From a bacterium (GTDB lineage Bacteria; Elusimicrobiota; Elusimicrobia; Elusimicrobiales; UBA9959): DNA of 64,000 nt. Under the pieces are notes generated by a model, which worked only from the letters and a program-made list of their open reading frames with translations, made no database searches and was not told the DNA's origin. How positions within the stretch are numbered: position 1 is the stretch's first letter; every line of letters begins with the position of its first letter. A program made the position numbers and the translations under genes. Shown here piece after piece: positions 1 to 8,174 of this stretch. The stretch spans positions 1 to 64,000 of the forward strand of contig JAJZPL010000010.1 of assembly GCA_021811185.1 (NCBI GenBank). The letters are read 5' to 3'.

Positions 1-561
1 GCGCCTTTCATGCTGGGTTTTATTACGGCGGGTATTATAGCCATCTCGCTGCAGCCGGGAATATCTCACAAAGTCATCAACCGTATTACGATGACCTACA
101 GGGGGGTGTACGCCACTCAAACCTTCCAGACCGGGATCGGCGGTCCCGTAAAGCTTGAAGATTCCGCGGCCTCCCGGGTATATTCCCTGAAACGGGTATT
201 TTTTGAAAAGCTGCCGAAGCATCCGATCTTAGGCTGGGGCGTCACCGGGGTAGGGCTTTGCGATACACAATACGCCCTGGTCCCCGGAGAAACGGGCGTG
301 CTGGGCGCCATCCTTTTTATCTGGATGCTTTTCCGGCTCTTTTATACGGCTAAAACTGTTTTTTACTCCTATAAGGACCCTCTTATAAGGGCGCTGGCGC
401 TTGGTTTTATAATTTTCATGGTAGGCCTGCTTTTCCAGTCTTTCGGAGTTAACAGCTTCGTAATAGTGCGCATAATGGAGCCTTTCTGGTTCGTCGCCGC
501 GCTGCTCAGCGTCCTTTATCTAAAGGCGGGAACGCGGCCCAAGGGGAGCGCAGGTGCCTGA
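1..561 (+). CDS. O-antigen ligase/polymerase-like membrane protein, C-terminal part
   Basis: The reading frame is open to the first base of the window, so the N-terminus lies upstream; 186 residues are visible. Two hydrophobic helices near the end, the PILGWGVTG motif and the following acidic GETGVLG stretch match the C-terminal half of the O-antigen ligase/polymerase superfamily (Wzy/WaaL). These multi-pass inner-membrane enzymes polymerise or ligate lipid-linked glycans on the periplasmic side. The stop codon overlaps the GTG start of the next glycosyltransferase by 8 bases, so the two are translationally coupled. The call rests on the hydrophobic pattern and the short motif; whether it polymerises or ligates cannot be told from this fragment. 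Confidence 0.7.
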   Translation, partial: APFMLGFITAGIIAISLQPGISHKVINRITMTYRGVYATQTFQTGIGGPVKLEDSAASRVYSLKRVFFEKLPKHPILGWGVTGVGLCDTQYALVPGETGVLGAILFIWMLFRLFYTAKTVFYSYKDPLIRALALGFIIFMVGLLFQSFGVNSFVIVRIMEPFWFVAALLSVLYLKAGTRPKGSAGA

Positions 562-1453
562 GTTCATAAGCGTCCTAATTAACAGCTATAACCGCGCGGA
601 ACAGCTGCGCGGGAACCTTGAATTGGTTTTTCTGCAGGATTACCCGGCCGATCTTTTCGAGATAGTAGTGATGGACGATGCCAGCACTGACGGGACATGG
701 GAGATGCTTTCCGGCCTGGCCGCGGGCGGGCAGCATCCGAACCTGCGCATAATGCGCAATGACAGCAACCTTGAAATAGTCGGCTGCCGGCAGAAACTCT
801 TCCAAAATCTTTCTCCCCGTTCTACCGTTGCCATATTGCTGGACGACGACGTGTCTCTGCCCCCCGGCTGCCTGGGCAAAATGGCCGCCTATCTGGGAGA
901 ACATCCGGAGGTCGGGGCCCTGGGGCCGCGCGTGGTATACGCCAAAAACCCTGACCGCACCGCCCATTATCCTAATTTCGTGAACCGCTTTACCGGCTTC
1001 TACAGTTCCAGGGAGGTCTCGGAGATCACCGACTGCGACTGGTTGATAGCCTGCTGCCTCGCATTGAGAGTTGAAGCGCTGGCTCGGACCGCGGGGCTCG
1101 ACATCGGGTTCGTAAATTCACATGAAGAAGTGGACCTGTGCCTGAGGATCAAGGCGCTTGGCTACAAGGTTGTGTACTACCCGCTTGTTAAGGTAAGGCA
1201 TGACATAGGCGAGAGCAAGAGGAAGATAAACAGGCTTTACTATCTCTACCGGAACAAGTTCCTGGTGATAAGAAAGAACTTCCCTTTCCCATGGAAAGTC
1301 ACCGCGACTGCAGCGGCGGTATTTTTAGGTTTTCCTAAATATATTTTTGAGTCCGTGCTTTATAACCGGGGGGCGGTCTTTTCAGAGCTTAAGACCATTA
1401 CCATGGCCGTCCTGGACGGGCTCCTTGGCCGCGGCGGAAAATTTCCGCGGTAG
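554..1453 (+). CDS. Family 2 glycosyltransferase
   Basis: This 299-residue GT-A fold glycosyltransferase is predicted to transfer a sugar from an NDP-sugar to a glycan or lipid acceptor at the cytoplasmic membrane face. The N-terminus has the family pattern: VLINSYNR at 7-14, the nucleotide-binding VVMDDASTDGTW around 38-49, and a DDD metal-binding triad at 97-99. A SHEEVDLCLRIKALGY segment corresponds to the conserved catalytic ED region of GT2 enzymes. A hydrophobic stretch near the C-terminus may dock it on the membrane. Start is GTG at 554, inside the previous gene. It converges with the minus-strand operon ending at 1476. Donor and acceptor cannot be predicted. Confidence 0.88.
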   Translation: MPEFISVLINSYNRAEQLRGNLELVFLQDYPADLFEIVVMDDASTDGTWEMLSGLAAGGQHPNLRIMRNDSNLEIVGCRQKLFQNLSPRSTVAILLDDDVSLPPGCLGKMAAYLGEHPEVGALGPRVVYAKNPDRTAHYPNFVNRFTGFYSSREVSEITDCDWLIACCLALRVEALARTAGLDIGFVNSHEEVDLCLRIKALGYKVVYYPLVKVRHDIGESKRKINRLYYLYRNKFLVIRKNFPFPWKVTATAAAVFLGFPKYIFESVLYNRGAVFSELKTITMAVLDGLLGRGGKFPR

Positions 1454-1475
1454 GCCGCTTCCCCGGCGGCCGGCC

Positions 1476-2099
1476 TCAGCTTGTTCTCTTTAGTACTACG
1501 CAGGAAACTTTCCACCGGTATCTCTTCAGCCAGATCCTCCAGAAACGGAACGCCCTGTATCCCCAAAAAGGCAGCCGCGACCTGTAGTAATAGTAGCGGC
1601 TGTCCCTGATGTCCAGGATCTCGGACTGAACCACCACGGCGTCAAAGTGCTTCTGGAAATCCCTCGCCAGGCCTTCGGCGGAGGGCCGGTACATGGTGTC
1701 TATCGGGTCTTCGTGGCGCGGGTAATTGAACGGCACCGTGACCAGGATATACCCGGAGCTTTCCGTTATCCCGGCGATATTCCTTATTGCCGTTTCCCTG
1801 TCCGCTACGTGTTCCAGCAGGCTGGCGCAAATAACTAGCTGGAAACGTTCCTTTGTTCTCTCCAAGAGGTCAGCGGAGGCTATGTCCGCTACTATGTCCA
1901 CGGCGGGGGAACTTTTAATGTCCATGTTAAGGATGGAGCAGCCGCGTTCTCTGAGGGGGGCTAAGACGTTCTCCTCGATATGCGGCTGGGTTTTTAGAAA
2001 GTCGGCATCCGAAGAGCCGATATTAAGCACCTGGCAGTTCGGGGGAAGCGCGAGGGCGGAAAGTTTTTCCCTTATCCAGGCGGATTCGTCGGTGAACAT
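1476..2099 (-). CDS. Class I SAM-dependent methyltransferase
   Basis: Predicted SAM-dependent methyltransferase of about 207 residues, probably acting on a glycan or lipid intermediate of the surrounding polysaccharide cluster. The SAM-binding motif is the variant VLNIGSSDA instead of the usual VLDIGCG. It is followed by an acidic loop (NMDI) and the typical VICASLLEHV strand/helix. I chose the ATG at 2099, which forms an ATGA overlap with the upstream glycosyltransferase and has GGAGGC 8 bases upstream; a TTG two codons earlier is also in frame. It is the last gene of the minus-strand operon. Substrate unknown. Confidence 0.8.
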   Translation of the reverse strand: MFTDESAWIREKLSALALPPNCQVLNIGSSDADFLKTQPHIEENVLAPLRERGCSILNMDIKSSPAVDIVADIASADLLERTKERFQLVICASLLEHVADRETAIRNIAGITESSGYILVTVPFNYPRHEDPIDTMYRPSAEGLARDFQKHFDAVVVQSEILDIRDSRYYYYRSRLPFWGYRAFRFWRIWLKRYRWKVSCVVLKRTS

Positions 2100-3292
2100 C
2101 AGCAAAGCCTCCTAAGAACGGAATCGAGTTTTTCCATTGCCGTCTTTTCTGAAAAAAGTTCAAGCGCCCTCTTAGCGGAACGGGCCGCCAGCTTTTCTCT
2201 TGTCCCCGGATCTCTGGCCAGTTTGAGCATGGCCGCGCAGAGGCGCTCAGGGTCCGAATGCGGGACCAGGATCCCGGCATCCCCCACGGTCTCGGTGTTT
2301 CCCCCAAGGTCAGTGGCGATGGCCGGCAGGCCTGCGGCCATGGCCTCTATCAGCGTGTAGGCCAGGCCCTCCGGATGAGTGGACGGCATAATAAAAATAT
2401 CGGCTGTGCTATACAGCGCCGGCAGGTCTTCGCGGGGCCAGGTGCCCAGGAAACGTATCCTCCCGCTTTCCAGCAGCTGCTTCCCGGCTATCGCTTTCAG
2501 CCTAGGCTCGTAATTCCCGCTCCCCGCAATAAGCAGTACCGGAGCCGCCTCTTCCGCGGCCAGCAGTTTAAAGGCGGCGATGGCGACCTGGAACCCTTTC
2601 GGCTTCCAAAGCGCGCCGAGCGCTAAAAAAACAGGAGGGTCCTGCGCCAGCAAAAGTTTCGCCCTGGTTCCTGCGCGCAGGGTCCCGGAGCGAACGAATA
2701 GAACGTCCGCGGCCCAGTTATGCAGGGTTTGGACCTTACTTGGAGGCAACCGGTAAAAAGACCTGAGCAGGGCGGAGTTCTTCTCCGATACTGAAAGCAC
2801 CATGTCGGCTTTCCGCAGAAAGGGGCGCTCGTGCCTGAATATCAGGAGCAGAAGGCGCGGTATCGTTTTGACCAGGTAGTAGGCCAGCGCTCTTGCGCTG
2901 TCTATCTCGGCCCAGAGTTTTTGAAAGTGCACCAGGTGGAAGTTGTGTACGAAAGCTACAAGTGGGATCCCGCGTTTTTTGAGGACGTCCTCGATGCCTG
3001 CCGCGTAATAACCCTCCGATATCACAACGTCAGGCCCGGACACTGCCAGAAGTTCTTCAGCCTTCCCGCGGAGCGCTGTTTGCCAGGCGGCAGTGTGGGG
3101 CTCGGCCGCGGACGCTACCGGCTCTATTCCGGCCCCGCCGCTGGAAACCCCTGACGGTACTATCGTTATAACTTCGAATCCCAGTTTGGCCAGGAGGGCG
3201 TTCAGAAGCTCGGTATGGGTTTTTACTCCGCCCCAGCCCTCGCCCGGGACAGGGGAGGAAGGACTGATCAGCCAGGCGGTCTTTTTATTCAT
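2099..3292 (-). CDS. Family 4 glycosyltransferase
   Basis: A 397-residue GT-B fold enzyme of family GT4. The N-terminal Rossmann domain carries the GWGGVKTHTE loop typical of the acceptor side. The C-terminal domain has VFLALGALWKPKGF, a GSGNYEPRLK nucleotide-binding loop, and the catalytic EGLAYTLIEAMAAGLP motif with its two conserved glutamates. It should transfer a sugar from an activated donor with retention of configuration in the cytoplasm. Its 3' end overlaps the downstream methyltransferase (ATGA), and its start overlaps the end of the CDP-alcohol phosphatidyltransferase by 4 bases. Linkage and donor are not predictable. Confidence 0.9.
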   Translation of the reverse strand: MNKKTAWLISPSSPVPGEGWGGVKTHTELLNALLAKLGFEVITIVPSGVSSGGAGIEPVASAAEPHTAAWQTALRGKAEELLAVSGPDVVISEGYYAAGIEDVLKKRGIPLVAFVHNFHLVHFQKLWAEIDSARALAYYLVKTIPRLLLLIFRHERPFLRKADMVLSVSEKNSALLRSFYRLPPSKVQTLHNWAADVLFVRSGTLRAGTRAKLLLAQDPPVFLALGALWKPKGFQVAIAAFKLLAAEEAAPVLLIAGSGNYEPRLKAIAGKQLLESGRIRFLGTWPREDLPALYSTADIFIMPSTHPEGLAYTLIEAMAAGLPAIATDLGGNTETVGDAGILVPHSDPERLCAAMLKLARDPGTREKLAARSAKRALELFSEKTAMEKLDSVLRRLC

Positions 3293-4038
3293 CTCAATTC
3301 AGCGGCGGCCTTACTCATGTAGTAGACGAACACCACGGCGAGGCGGAGCAGGTAGTATAACGCCAGCGAATATACGAAGAACGCCGCGCCGGCGCCGCCG
3401 AAAGCCGAGGCAGCGGCAAGCAGGAGGACCTGTACGTTAAACGCGTTGAGGTTTATGAAAACGGCGTAAAATAAGTTCCCTCTAAAACTGGAACTGCCAA
3501 TGCGGGCGTTTATATCGATAGCCGGCGACGCCGCTTTCTGAAGTTTGAGGTTGTCGTATGTCGTCTCGATAATACCTGAGTAAAGCATAGCGCAAAGAGA
3601 GGAGAATCCCGCCGCTACTACCACCCAGGAGGCCGCCGCGCCCCCGGCCATGTAAAGGCCGCAGGCCAGTGCCGGCATATATATACCTTCTGCCAGCCGC
3701 CCGAGCATGCCGTCGAGCATCTTGCCGTAAAGCGAGACGCTTTTTGTCGCCCTCGCGAGGTTGCCGTCCACGGCGTCAAGCAGCGCGAAAAGGGCCAGCC
3801 CGGCAATGCCCGGCCAAAAGCCATAGGTTCCCGAATTAAGCAGCAGCCAGGAGGCAGCAAGCCCTGTTCCAAGGCCAGTCCAGGCTACGGCAGGGGCCGA
3901 ATTTGTCAGGCGCGAAACCAGAGCTGCGACCACGAACGAGGCCGGCCTGAAGATATAGCGGCTTACCGGAAATTGCTTTTCCCAGTCACGTTTCTGCTCG
4001 TAGGAACCTTTGATCTCGGCTATCGTATAGTGTCTCAT
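3289..4038 (-). CDS. CDP-alcohol phosphatidyltransferase family membrane protein, motif incomplete
   Basis: A multi-pass membrane protein of 249 residues with the CDP-alcohol phosphatidyltransferase signature. Members swap CMP on a CDP-linked alcohol or lipid for a second alcohol, making phospholipids or phospho-alcohol headgroups. The motif is visible as D88xxD91-G92xxA95R96, then G105 and D109, but the fourth aspartate, expected at 113 and the presumed catalytic base, is glycine. The first three Asp residues, which hold the metal and CDP, are intact. Location between two glycosyltransferases, with ATGA overlap to the upstream one, suggests a role in glycan assembly. It may be a weakly active or repurposed member, so the reaction is uncertain. 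Confidence 0.8.
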   Translation of the reverse strand: MRHYTIAEIKGSYEQKRDWEKQFPVSRYIFRPASFVVAALVSRLTNSAPAVAWTGLGTGLAASWLLLNSGTYGFWPGIAGLALFALLDAVDGNLARATKSVSLYGKMLDGMLGRLAEGIYMPALACGLYMAGGAAASWVVVAAGFSSLCAMLYSGIIETTYDNLKLQKAASPAIDINARIGSSSFRGNLFYAVFINLNAFNVQVLLLAAASAFGGAGAAFFVYSLALYYLLRLAVVFVYYMSKAAAELR

Positions 4039-5261
4039 TTTCCTGCCTTTAGCAAACCTTCGGAGATCTCAAGATAGCGGCCTATGTTCTTCTCGCTGAA
4101 ATCCGCACAGGCTTTTTCCCGCGCGGCCGCGCCCATAGCCGCCGCCAGCGCGGGGTCCCTTAGTATGGCCGCTGTTTTTTTCGCTATCCCGGCGGAGTCG
4201 CCAGGGCTGGTGAAGAAGCCGTTGACCCCATCCGTTATTGTGGAGCCCGTGCCGCCGATCTTCGAAATGACGCTGGGCAACCCGCAAGCCATCGCCTCCA
4301 GTATTACCAGCGCCAGGCCTTCCTTGCGGAGGGTAGGATTGAGATAGATGTCGGCCGCGTTGTAGATCTCGGGCAGGTCCCTGTTGGGGATATTCCCGGT
4401 GAAGGTCACCGCGTTGGAAAGGCCGGATCTTTCGGCCGCGGTTTTAAGAGCCCCCGCTTCAGGGCCGTCGCCGGCGATCGCCAGCTTCAACCCCGGGAAT
4501 TCTTCGCGCAGCAGGGCGAAAGCCTTTAGGCCGACGTGAAACCCTTTCTGCTTATGGAGAACCCCTGTCATCAGCAGCAGCTGCTCTCCGGGCAGGACGC
4601 CAAGCTTATGTCTTGCCGCTTCCCGTTTTCGTTTATCCGGGGCAAAGAGAGCCGTGTCGATGGGATTGTATATCTTTATCATCTTTCCGCGCGCCGAGGG
4701 AAATTCCTGGCCGAGTTCCAGAAAACTCTCGTCGCTTATCGCGACGACCAGGTCGGAGTCCCGTATCGTCCGGTTCAGCCATGGAAGGTAGTAGAAAAGA
4801 GTTTGCACCGCATAGCGTGTGAAGAACCAGGCGATCTCGCTGAAGGAGTTTACCCGGTTCCAGTTGCTGATGACCTCGCCCCTGATCCCCAGTCCGTTGA
4901 TGATGGAGACGAGCGGTACGCCGGCCTTGGCGCGCGCGAAAGCCGCGTAGTGCTGGCCGCAGAGATTCTCGGCCCAAATTACATCCAGCCCGTGTTCGGC
5001 TTTCAGGGCCAGGATCTTCTCCGTGCTGGCGGACCACCAGGCGGGGGCGTCCTTGCGGGACATCCGGTGGCTGGTCCCGCGGAGATAGTCTATCCGGTAG
5101 CCGTCCTTTTTCTCTGTTTCCCTGCCGTCCGGGCTCGCCGTGGTAACCCAGAACACCCGGTGCCCCTTAGCCGCGGCCAGCCTGGCCAGGATTTCCGCGT
5201 GGAGTTCGGTGCCGCCTACCTGGTGCAGCGGTGTCGAAGTTGAAAGCAGGCAAATATTCAT
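4035..5261 (-). CDS. Family 4 glycosyltransferase
   Basis: A 408-residue GT-B glycosyltransferase of family GT4. The N-terminal domain opens with a loop GGTELHAE after the first strand, as in sugar transferases of polysaccharide clusters. The C-terminal domain has LLLMTGVLHKQKGF, LAIAGDGPE and the catalytic KEGLALVILEAMACGLP segment with both glutamates. A hydrophobic patch around residues 145-165 (FFTRYAVQTLFYYLPWL) may contact the membrane. It starts 7 bases after the preceding methyltransferase and overlaps the CDP-alcohol gene by ATGA. Family membership is secure; donor, acceptor and linkage are not known. Confidence 0.9.
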   Translation of the reverse strand: MNICLLSTSTPLHQVGGTELHAEILARLAAAKGHRVFWVTTASPDGRETEKKDGYRIDYLRGTSHRMSRKDAPAWWSASTEKILALKAEHGLDVIWAENLCGQHYAAFARAKAGVPLVSIINGLGIRGEVISNWNRVNSFSEIAWFFTRYAVQTLFYYLPWLNRTIRDSDLVVAISDESFLELGQEFPSARGKMIKIYNPIDTALFAPDKRKREAARHKLGVLPGEQLLLMTGVLHKQKGFHVGLKAFALLREEFPGLKLAIAGDGPEAGALKTAAERSGLSNAVTFTGNIPNRDLPEIYNAADIYLNPTLRKEGLALVILEAMACGLPSVISKIGGTGSTITDGVNGFFTSPGDSAGIAKKTAAILRDPALAAAMGAAAREKACADFSEKNIGRYLEISEGLLKAGK

Positions 5262-5268
5262 GCGTTCT

Positions 5269-5964
5269 TTATAGCAGCGTGTCGGCTCGGTCTTCCATAG
5301 CCCAGGGCTTTATAGGCGAGGAGGTCTTCCGGAGAAGGTAAAAAATACTGGAGGACATTGCGGGCAGAAACCTGGCGCCCCAATAGTTCAACGGCCAGGG
5401 AAGGGGATAAAGAGACGCTCCTTCAGAGGCTTCCAGGGAAAATCCCGTGTTCTCTGCTAAAAAATCCTTAAAAGGACCGTAGCTGAAGCAACGCAGGTGC
5501 GGACCCGATATATGGTTGCATAACGGCTGCCTGCCCAATAGCAGCAGAAGGCGGTTATGCAGTCCGGCCAGGTTCGGGATGCCTATTAGCAGGTATCCTC
5601 CCGGTTTGAGCACCCGCGCCGCCTCGTTCAGCGGCAGGAACATGTTTTTCAGGTGCTCAAGGACCTGGTTACAGATCACCAGGTCGAAAGAACCGTCAGG
5701 CCAGGGGAAATCGTCCTTCTCCAGGTCTATCTTCGAAACTTCGAAAGAATGACCTTTGCTCAAGTATTGAACTTTTGCTTCTATGCCGTTGACTTTCGCG
5801 GCCGGCAGTCCTAAAAAATCCGCGTAAAGCAGGGTTTTCCTGCCGTCCCCGCAGCCTATGTCCAGAAGGGTCCCGCAACCGCGCGCGCGGGCAAGCAGGC
5901 GCAGGACCGCTTTGTGGGCCCTGAACCCCTCCTCGTTCATGCGGAGCAGGCTTTTAATGAACAT
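5269..5964 (-). CDS. Class I SAM-dependent methyltransferase
   Basis: A 231-residue methyltransferase with motif I LLDIGCGDGRK at about 34-44, an acidic residue ending the second strand (GIEA), and the DLVICNQVLEHL and VLKPGGYLLIGIPN segments of the Methyltransf_11 type. The C-terminal third is basic and hydrophobic, which may bind membrane or lipid-linked substrate. Its start overlaps the upstream methyltransferase by 11 bases, so the two are probably co-translated. An in-frame ATG at 5940 is an alternative start. It probably methylates a sugar or lipid intermediate of the cluster, but this is inferred from location only. Confidence 0.85.
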   Translation of the reverse strand: MFIKSLLRMNEEGFRAHKAVLRLLARARGCGTLLDIGCGDGRKTLLYADFLGLPAAKVNGIEAKVQYLSKGHSFEVSKIDLEKDDFPWPDGSFDLVICNQVLEHLKNMFLPLNEAARVLKPGGYLLIGIPNLAGLHNRLLLLLGRQPLCNHISGPHLRCFSYGPFKDFLAENTGFSLEASEGASLYPLPWPLNYWGARFLPAMSSSIFYLLRKTSSPIKPWAMEDRADTLL

Positions 5965-6685
5965 CGGTCCGCCTTACGGCCTTTTCTTTAAGCAGGAAGA
6001 TGAAATTGTCGGCGAAAAGGCCTGGCAGCAGCTTATAAAGGCCGGTGAACCCGGTATTGCTGGCGCGGCCGACTATCATGAATCCCAGCCAGTCGGCCCA
6101 GGACTCGAAATCCGTGAGGGTCCAGAAGCGCAGGTGCTCGCCGGGGTGCAGGGTCCACTGTACCGGGAAGCGTCCGAAGAGCAGGCGCAGGCGGTGTATG
6201 TAATGGCCCGTGTTCGGGATGGAAACGATGAGGCCCTTGCGGAAATGGCCGCGGGTCTTGCGCGCCAGGTCTTCAGGTCTGGGAATATGCTCCAGTACTT
6301 CAGAAATTATTATGTAGTCGTAAACGCCTTTGATCTCGAAAGCGGCGGACGAGACGTCGGCCACGGAGGCCTTTACGCCTTTGCCGCGGGCCATCAGCAC
6401 GCCGGTCTCGGAGATGTCCAGGCCCTCCCCGTTTATCGCGTTCTCCCGTTCCAGATGTTTTATCGCAGAGCCGTCGCCGCAGCCAATGTCCAGCACGGAC
6501 GAACCTCGCTCTATCAGCCGGGAAAAAATGGCGTAGCGCCTGGAATACCCTAATTCCCCGCGCTTGCGCCAATACTCGGTGTAGTCCATGCTGCCGAGGG
6601 CCGGGGCCGGGGTCCCGAATATCGCCTTCATGATGGCGGCCGGGCGCTTAATGTAATAGCCTGCAATATCTAAAAGTTCAGACAT
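5954..6685 (-). CDS. Class I SAM-dependent methyltransferase (MetW-like core)
   Basis: A 243-residue methyltransferase with VLDIGCGDGSAIKHL as motif I, GLDISETGV as the acidic loop and YIIISEVLEHI as motif II, close to the MetW/UbiG-like group. The long frame can be extended to 6742. I chose the ATG at 6685 because AAGGGA lies just upstream and the extension is low in recognisable content. It is the first gene of the minus-strand operon running to 1476 and is divergent from the flippase gene at 6819. A role in modifying the surface glycan is inferred from its neighbours. Confidence 0.82.
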   Translation of the reverse strand: MSELLDIAGYYIKRPAAIMKAIFGTPAPALGSMDYTEYWRKRGELGYSRRYAIFSRLIERGSSVLDIGCGDGSAIKHLERENAINGEGLDISETGVLMARGKGVKASVADVSSAAFEIKGVYDYIIISEVLEHIPRPEDLARKTRGHFRKGLIVSIPNTGHYIHRLRLLFGRFPVQWTLHPGEHLRFWTLTDFESWADWLGFMIVGRASNTGFTGLYKLLPGLFADNFIFLLKEKAVRRTDVH

Positions 6686-6818
6686 CGTTCCCTTAGCTGT
6701 CCGCGCTGCGCCGACCGGACCGGCTGAATTTACCGCAATCAATATATATATAATAGTTAACGATGTTTTACAACTGCGGCGTTTAAAATTAGCGGGCCTT
6801 ATTTGCTTTAATTTACCT
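6686..6818. promoter_or_regulatory. Divergent promoter region of the two polysaccharide operons
   Basis: This 133-base AT-rich gap separates the minus-strand operon from the plus-strand flippase operon. On the minus strand TTGTAA is followed 17 bases later by TATATA. On the plus strand TTTAAT at 6807-6812 ends 6 bases before the flippase ATG, and TATAAT occurs at 6749-6754. No good -35 box matches the plus-strand elements. Coordinated, divergent control of the operons is plausible but not shown. Confidence 0.4.
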
Positions 6819-8171
6819 ATGTCCGATGAAGAACTTCAAATGAAGAAACAAGTGGCCGGGCGGCAGTTCTTTGGCGTTCTGGGCTTCCGTATCGGGCAGC
6901 TGGTATTCTCTTTCCTGATGAGCGTGATGGTCGCCAGGATGCTGGGCCCCGAGGTGAAGGGCGTCCTCGGCGTCGTGTTCACCTTTATCGGCACCTCCGG
7001 TTTCCTTTTCTCCTTCGGCCTTGCCAGTTCCCTTATCTACCACACCGGCCGCGGGATCTATACGCCCGGAGAGATGGTCTCAGGCTCGATCTACTGGATG
7101 CTGGTCCTTCTGGCTGTGTTCCTGCCGGCGGCCGCAGGTTTTTACCACTTTTTCGGACAGACCGTTTTGAAAGGCATAGACCCGCAGTATTTCTACTTTT
7201 CACTGCTGTTGTTCCCGCTTTTCCTTTTGAATCTGGTTTCAGGGTCCATCGCCAAAGCTTCAGGCAAGATAGGACAAGCCGCGGCGGCTGTTTTTATCAA
7301 GGAGGCCGTATATTTCGTGGCGATGGTCCTGGCCGTTCTGGTCTTTGATAAAGGCGCTGGCTGGATAATATCGGCGAGGGTGGCCGCAGATTCCATAGGC
7401 ATGCTGCTGCTTTTTTTTATTATCAGGAAAAAGATACGGGCGGCGGACCTGCTTCCGTCCTTCAGCGGCAGGATGACCCGGGACGTGTTCCGTTACGGCC
7501 TGAAGAGCTATTTCGGCAGCGTGCTGCAGCCGTATAATCAGAGGTCCGACATTTTTATCCTCAATTACTTCCTGGGGCCGGTTTTCGTGGGCGTTTATTC
7601 GGTGGGCCTGAGTCTGGGCGAGTACCTGCTGATAATCCCATCGGTAGTATGTTTCGTTCTCCTGCCGAAAGTCGCCTCGGCCGGACCGGGCGAGGGGGCT
7701 AAATACACGGTCTCGTTCACCAGGAGGACTTTTTGGCTCATGCTGGTCTCGGGCCTGGCGGTCCTGTCCGTGCTGAAGTGGCTGATCCCGCTGGTCTTCG
7801 GAGTTGCCTTCGGGGAAGCCAGGTATGCCGTCTATATCCTGTTCCCAGGCAGCCTTATGCTGGCCCTGGCCTGGATACTCGGCGCGTTTTTTGAGGGGAT
7901 CGGCAAGCCCGGGGTGCTGATGCGCGCCAATATGATAGTCTTCGCCGTGAATATTTCCATGAACATAATGCTGATCCCGGCGTGGGGGATAAAGGGCTGC
8001 GCCGCGGCCTCTACTGCGGCCTACGTCCTCTCCGCGGCATTCCTTGTCCGCTATTTCAAGAGAGAGACCGGCATGGGGTGGCTCTCGCTCGTGGAATTCC
8101 GGGCGGCCGATTTCTCGCCGGCCCTGCTGATGAAGGACTTGGGTTTAAGTCATAACGGCCGCAGAGTATAA
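6819..8171 (+). CDS. Wzx-like oligosaccharide flippase
   Basis: A 450-residue polytopic membrane protein with about 12 hydrophobic segments and the polysaccharide-biosynthesis-protein pattern: amphipathic N-terminus, then FFGVLGFRIGQLVFSFLM, and VARMLGPEVKGVLGVV matching the family's GPxxxG loop. Such proteins of the MOP superfamily flip lipid-linked oligosaccharides to the periplasmic side. That fits the O-antigen-polymerase-like gene at the left edge. No Shine-Dalgarno sequence precedes the ATG; a -10-like TTTAAT ends 6 bases before it, so a leaderless mRNA is possible. It heads the plus-strand operon. Confidence 0.88.
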   Translation: MSDEELQMKKQVAGRQFFGVLGFRIGQLVFSFLMSVMVARMLGPEVKGVLGVVFTFIGTSGFLFSFGLASSLIYHTGRGIYTPGEMVSGSIYWMLVLLAVFLPAAAGFYHFFGQTVLKGIDPQYFYFSLLLFPLFLLNLVSGSIAKASGKIGQAAAAVFIKEAVYFVAMVLAVLVFDKGAGWIISARVAADSIGMLLLFFIIRKKIRAADLLPSFSGRMTRDVFRYGLKSYFGSVLQPYNQRSDIFILNYFLGPVFVGVYSVGLSLGEYLLIIPSVVCFVLLPKVASAGPGEGAKYTVSFTRRTFWLMLVSGLAVLSVLKWLIPLVFGVAFGEARYAVYILFPGSLMLALAWILGAFFEGIGKPGVLMRANMIVFAVNISMNIMLIPAWGIKGCAAASTAAYVLSAAFLVRYFKRETGMGWLSLVEFRAADFSPALLMKDLGLSHNGRRV

Positions 8172-8174
8172 CCA

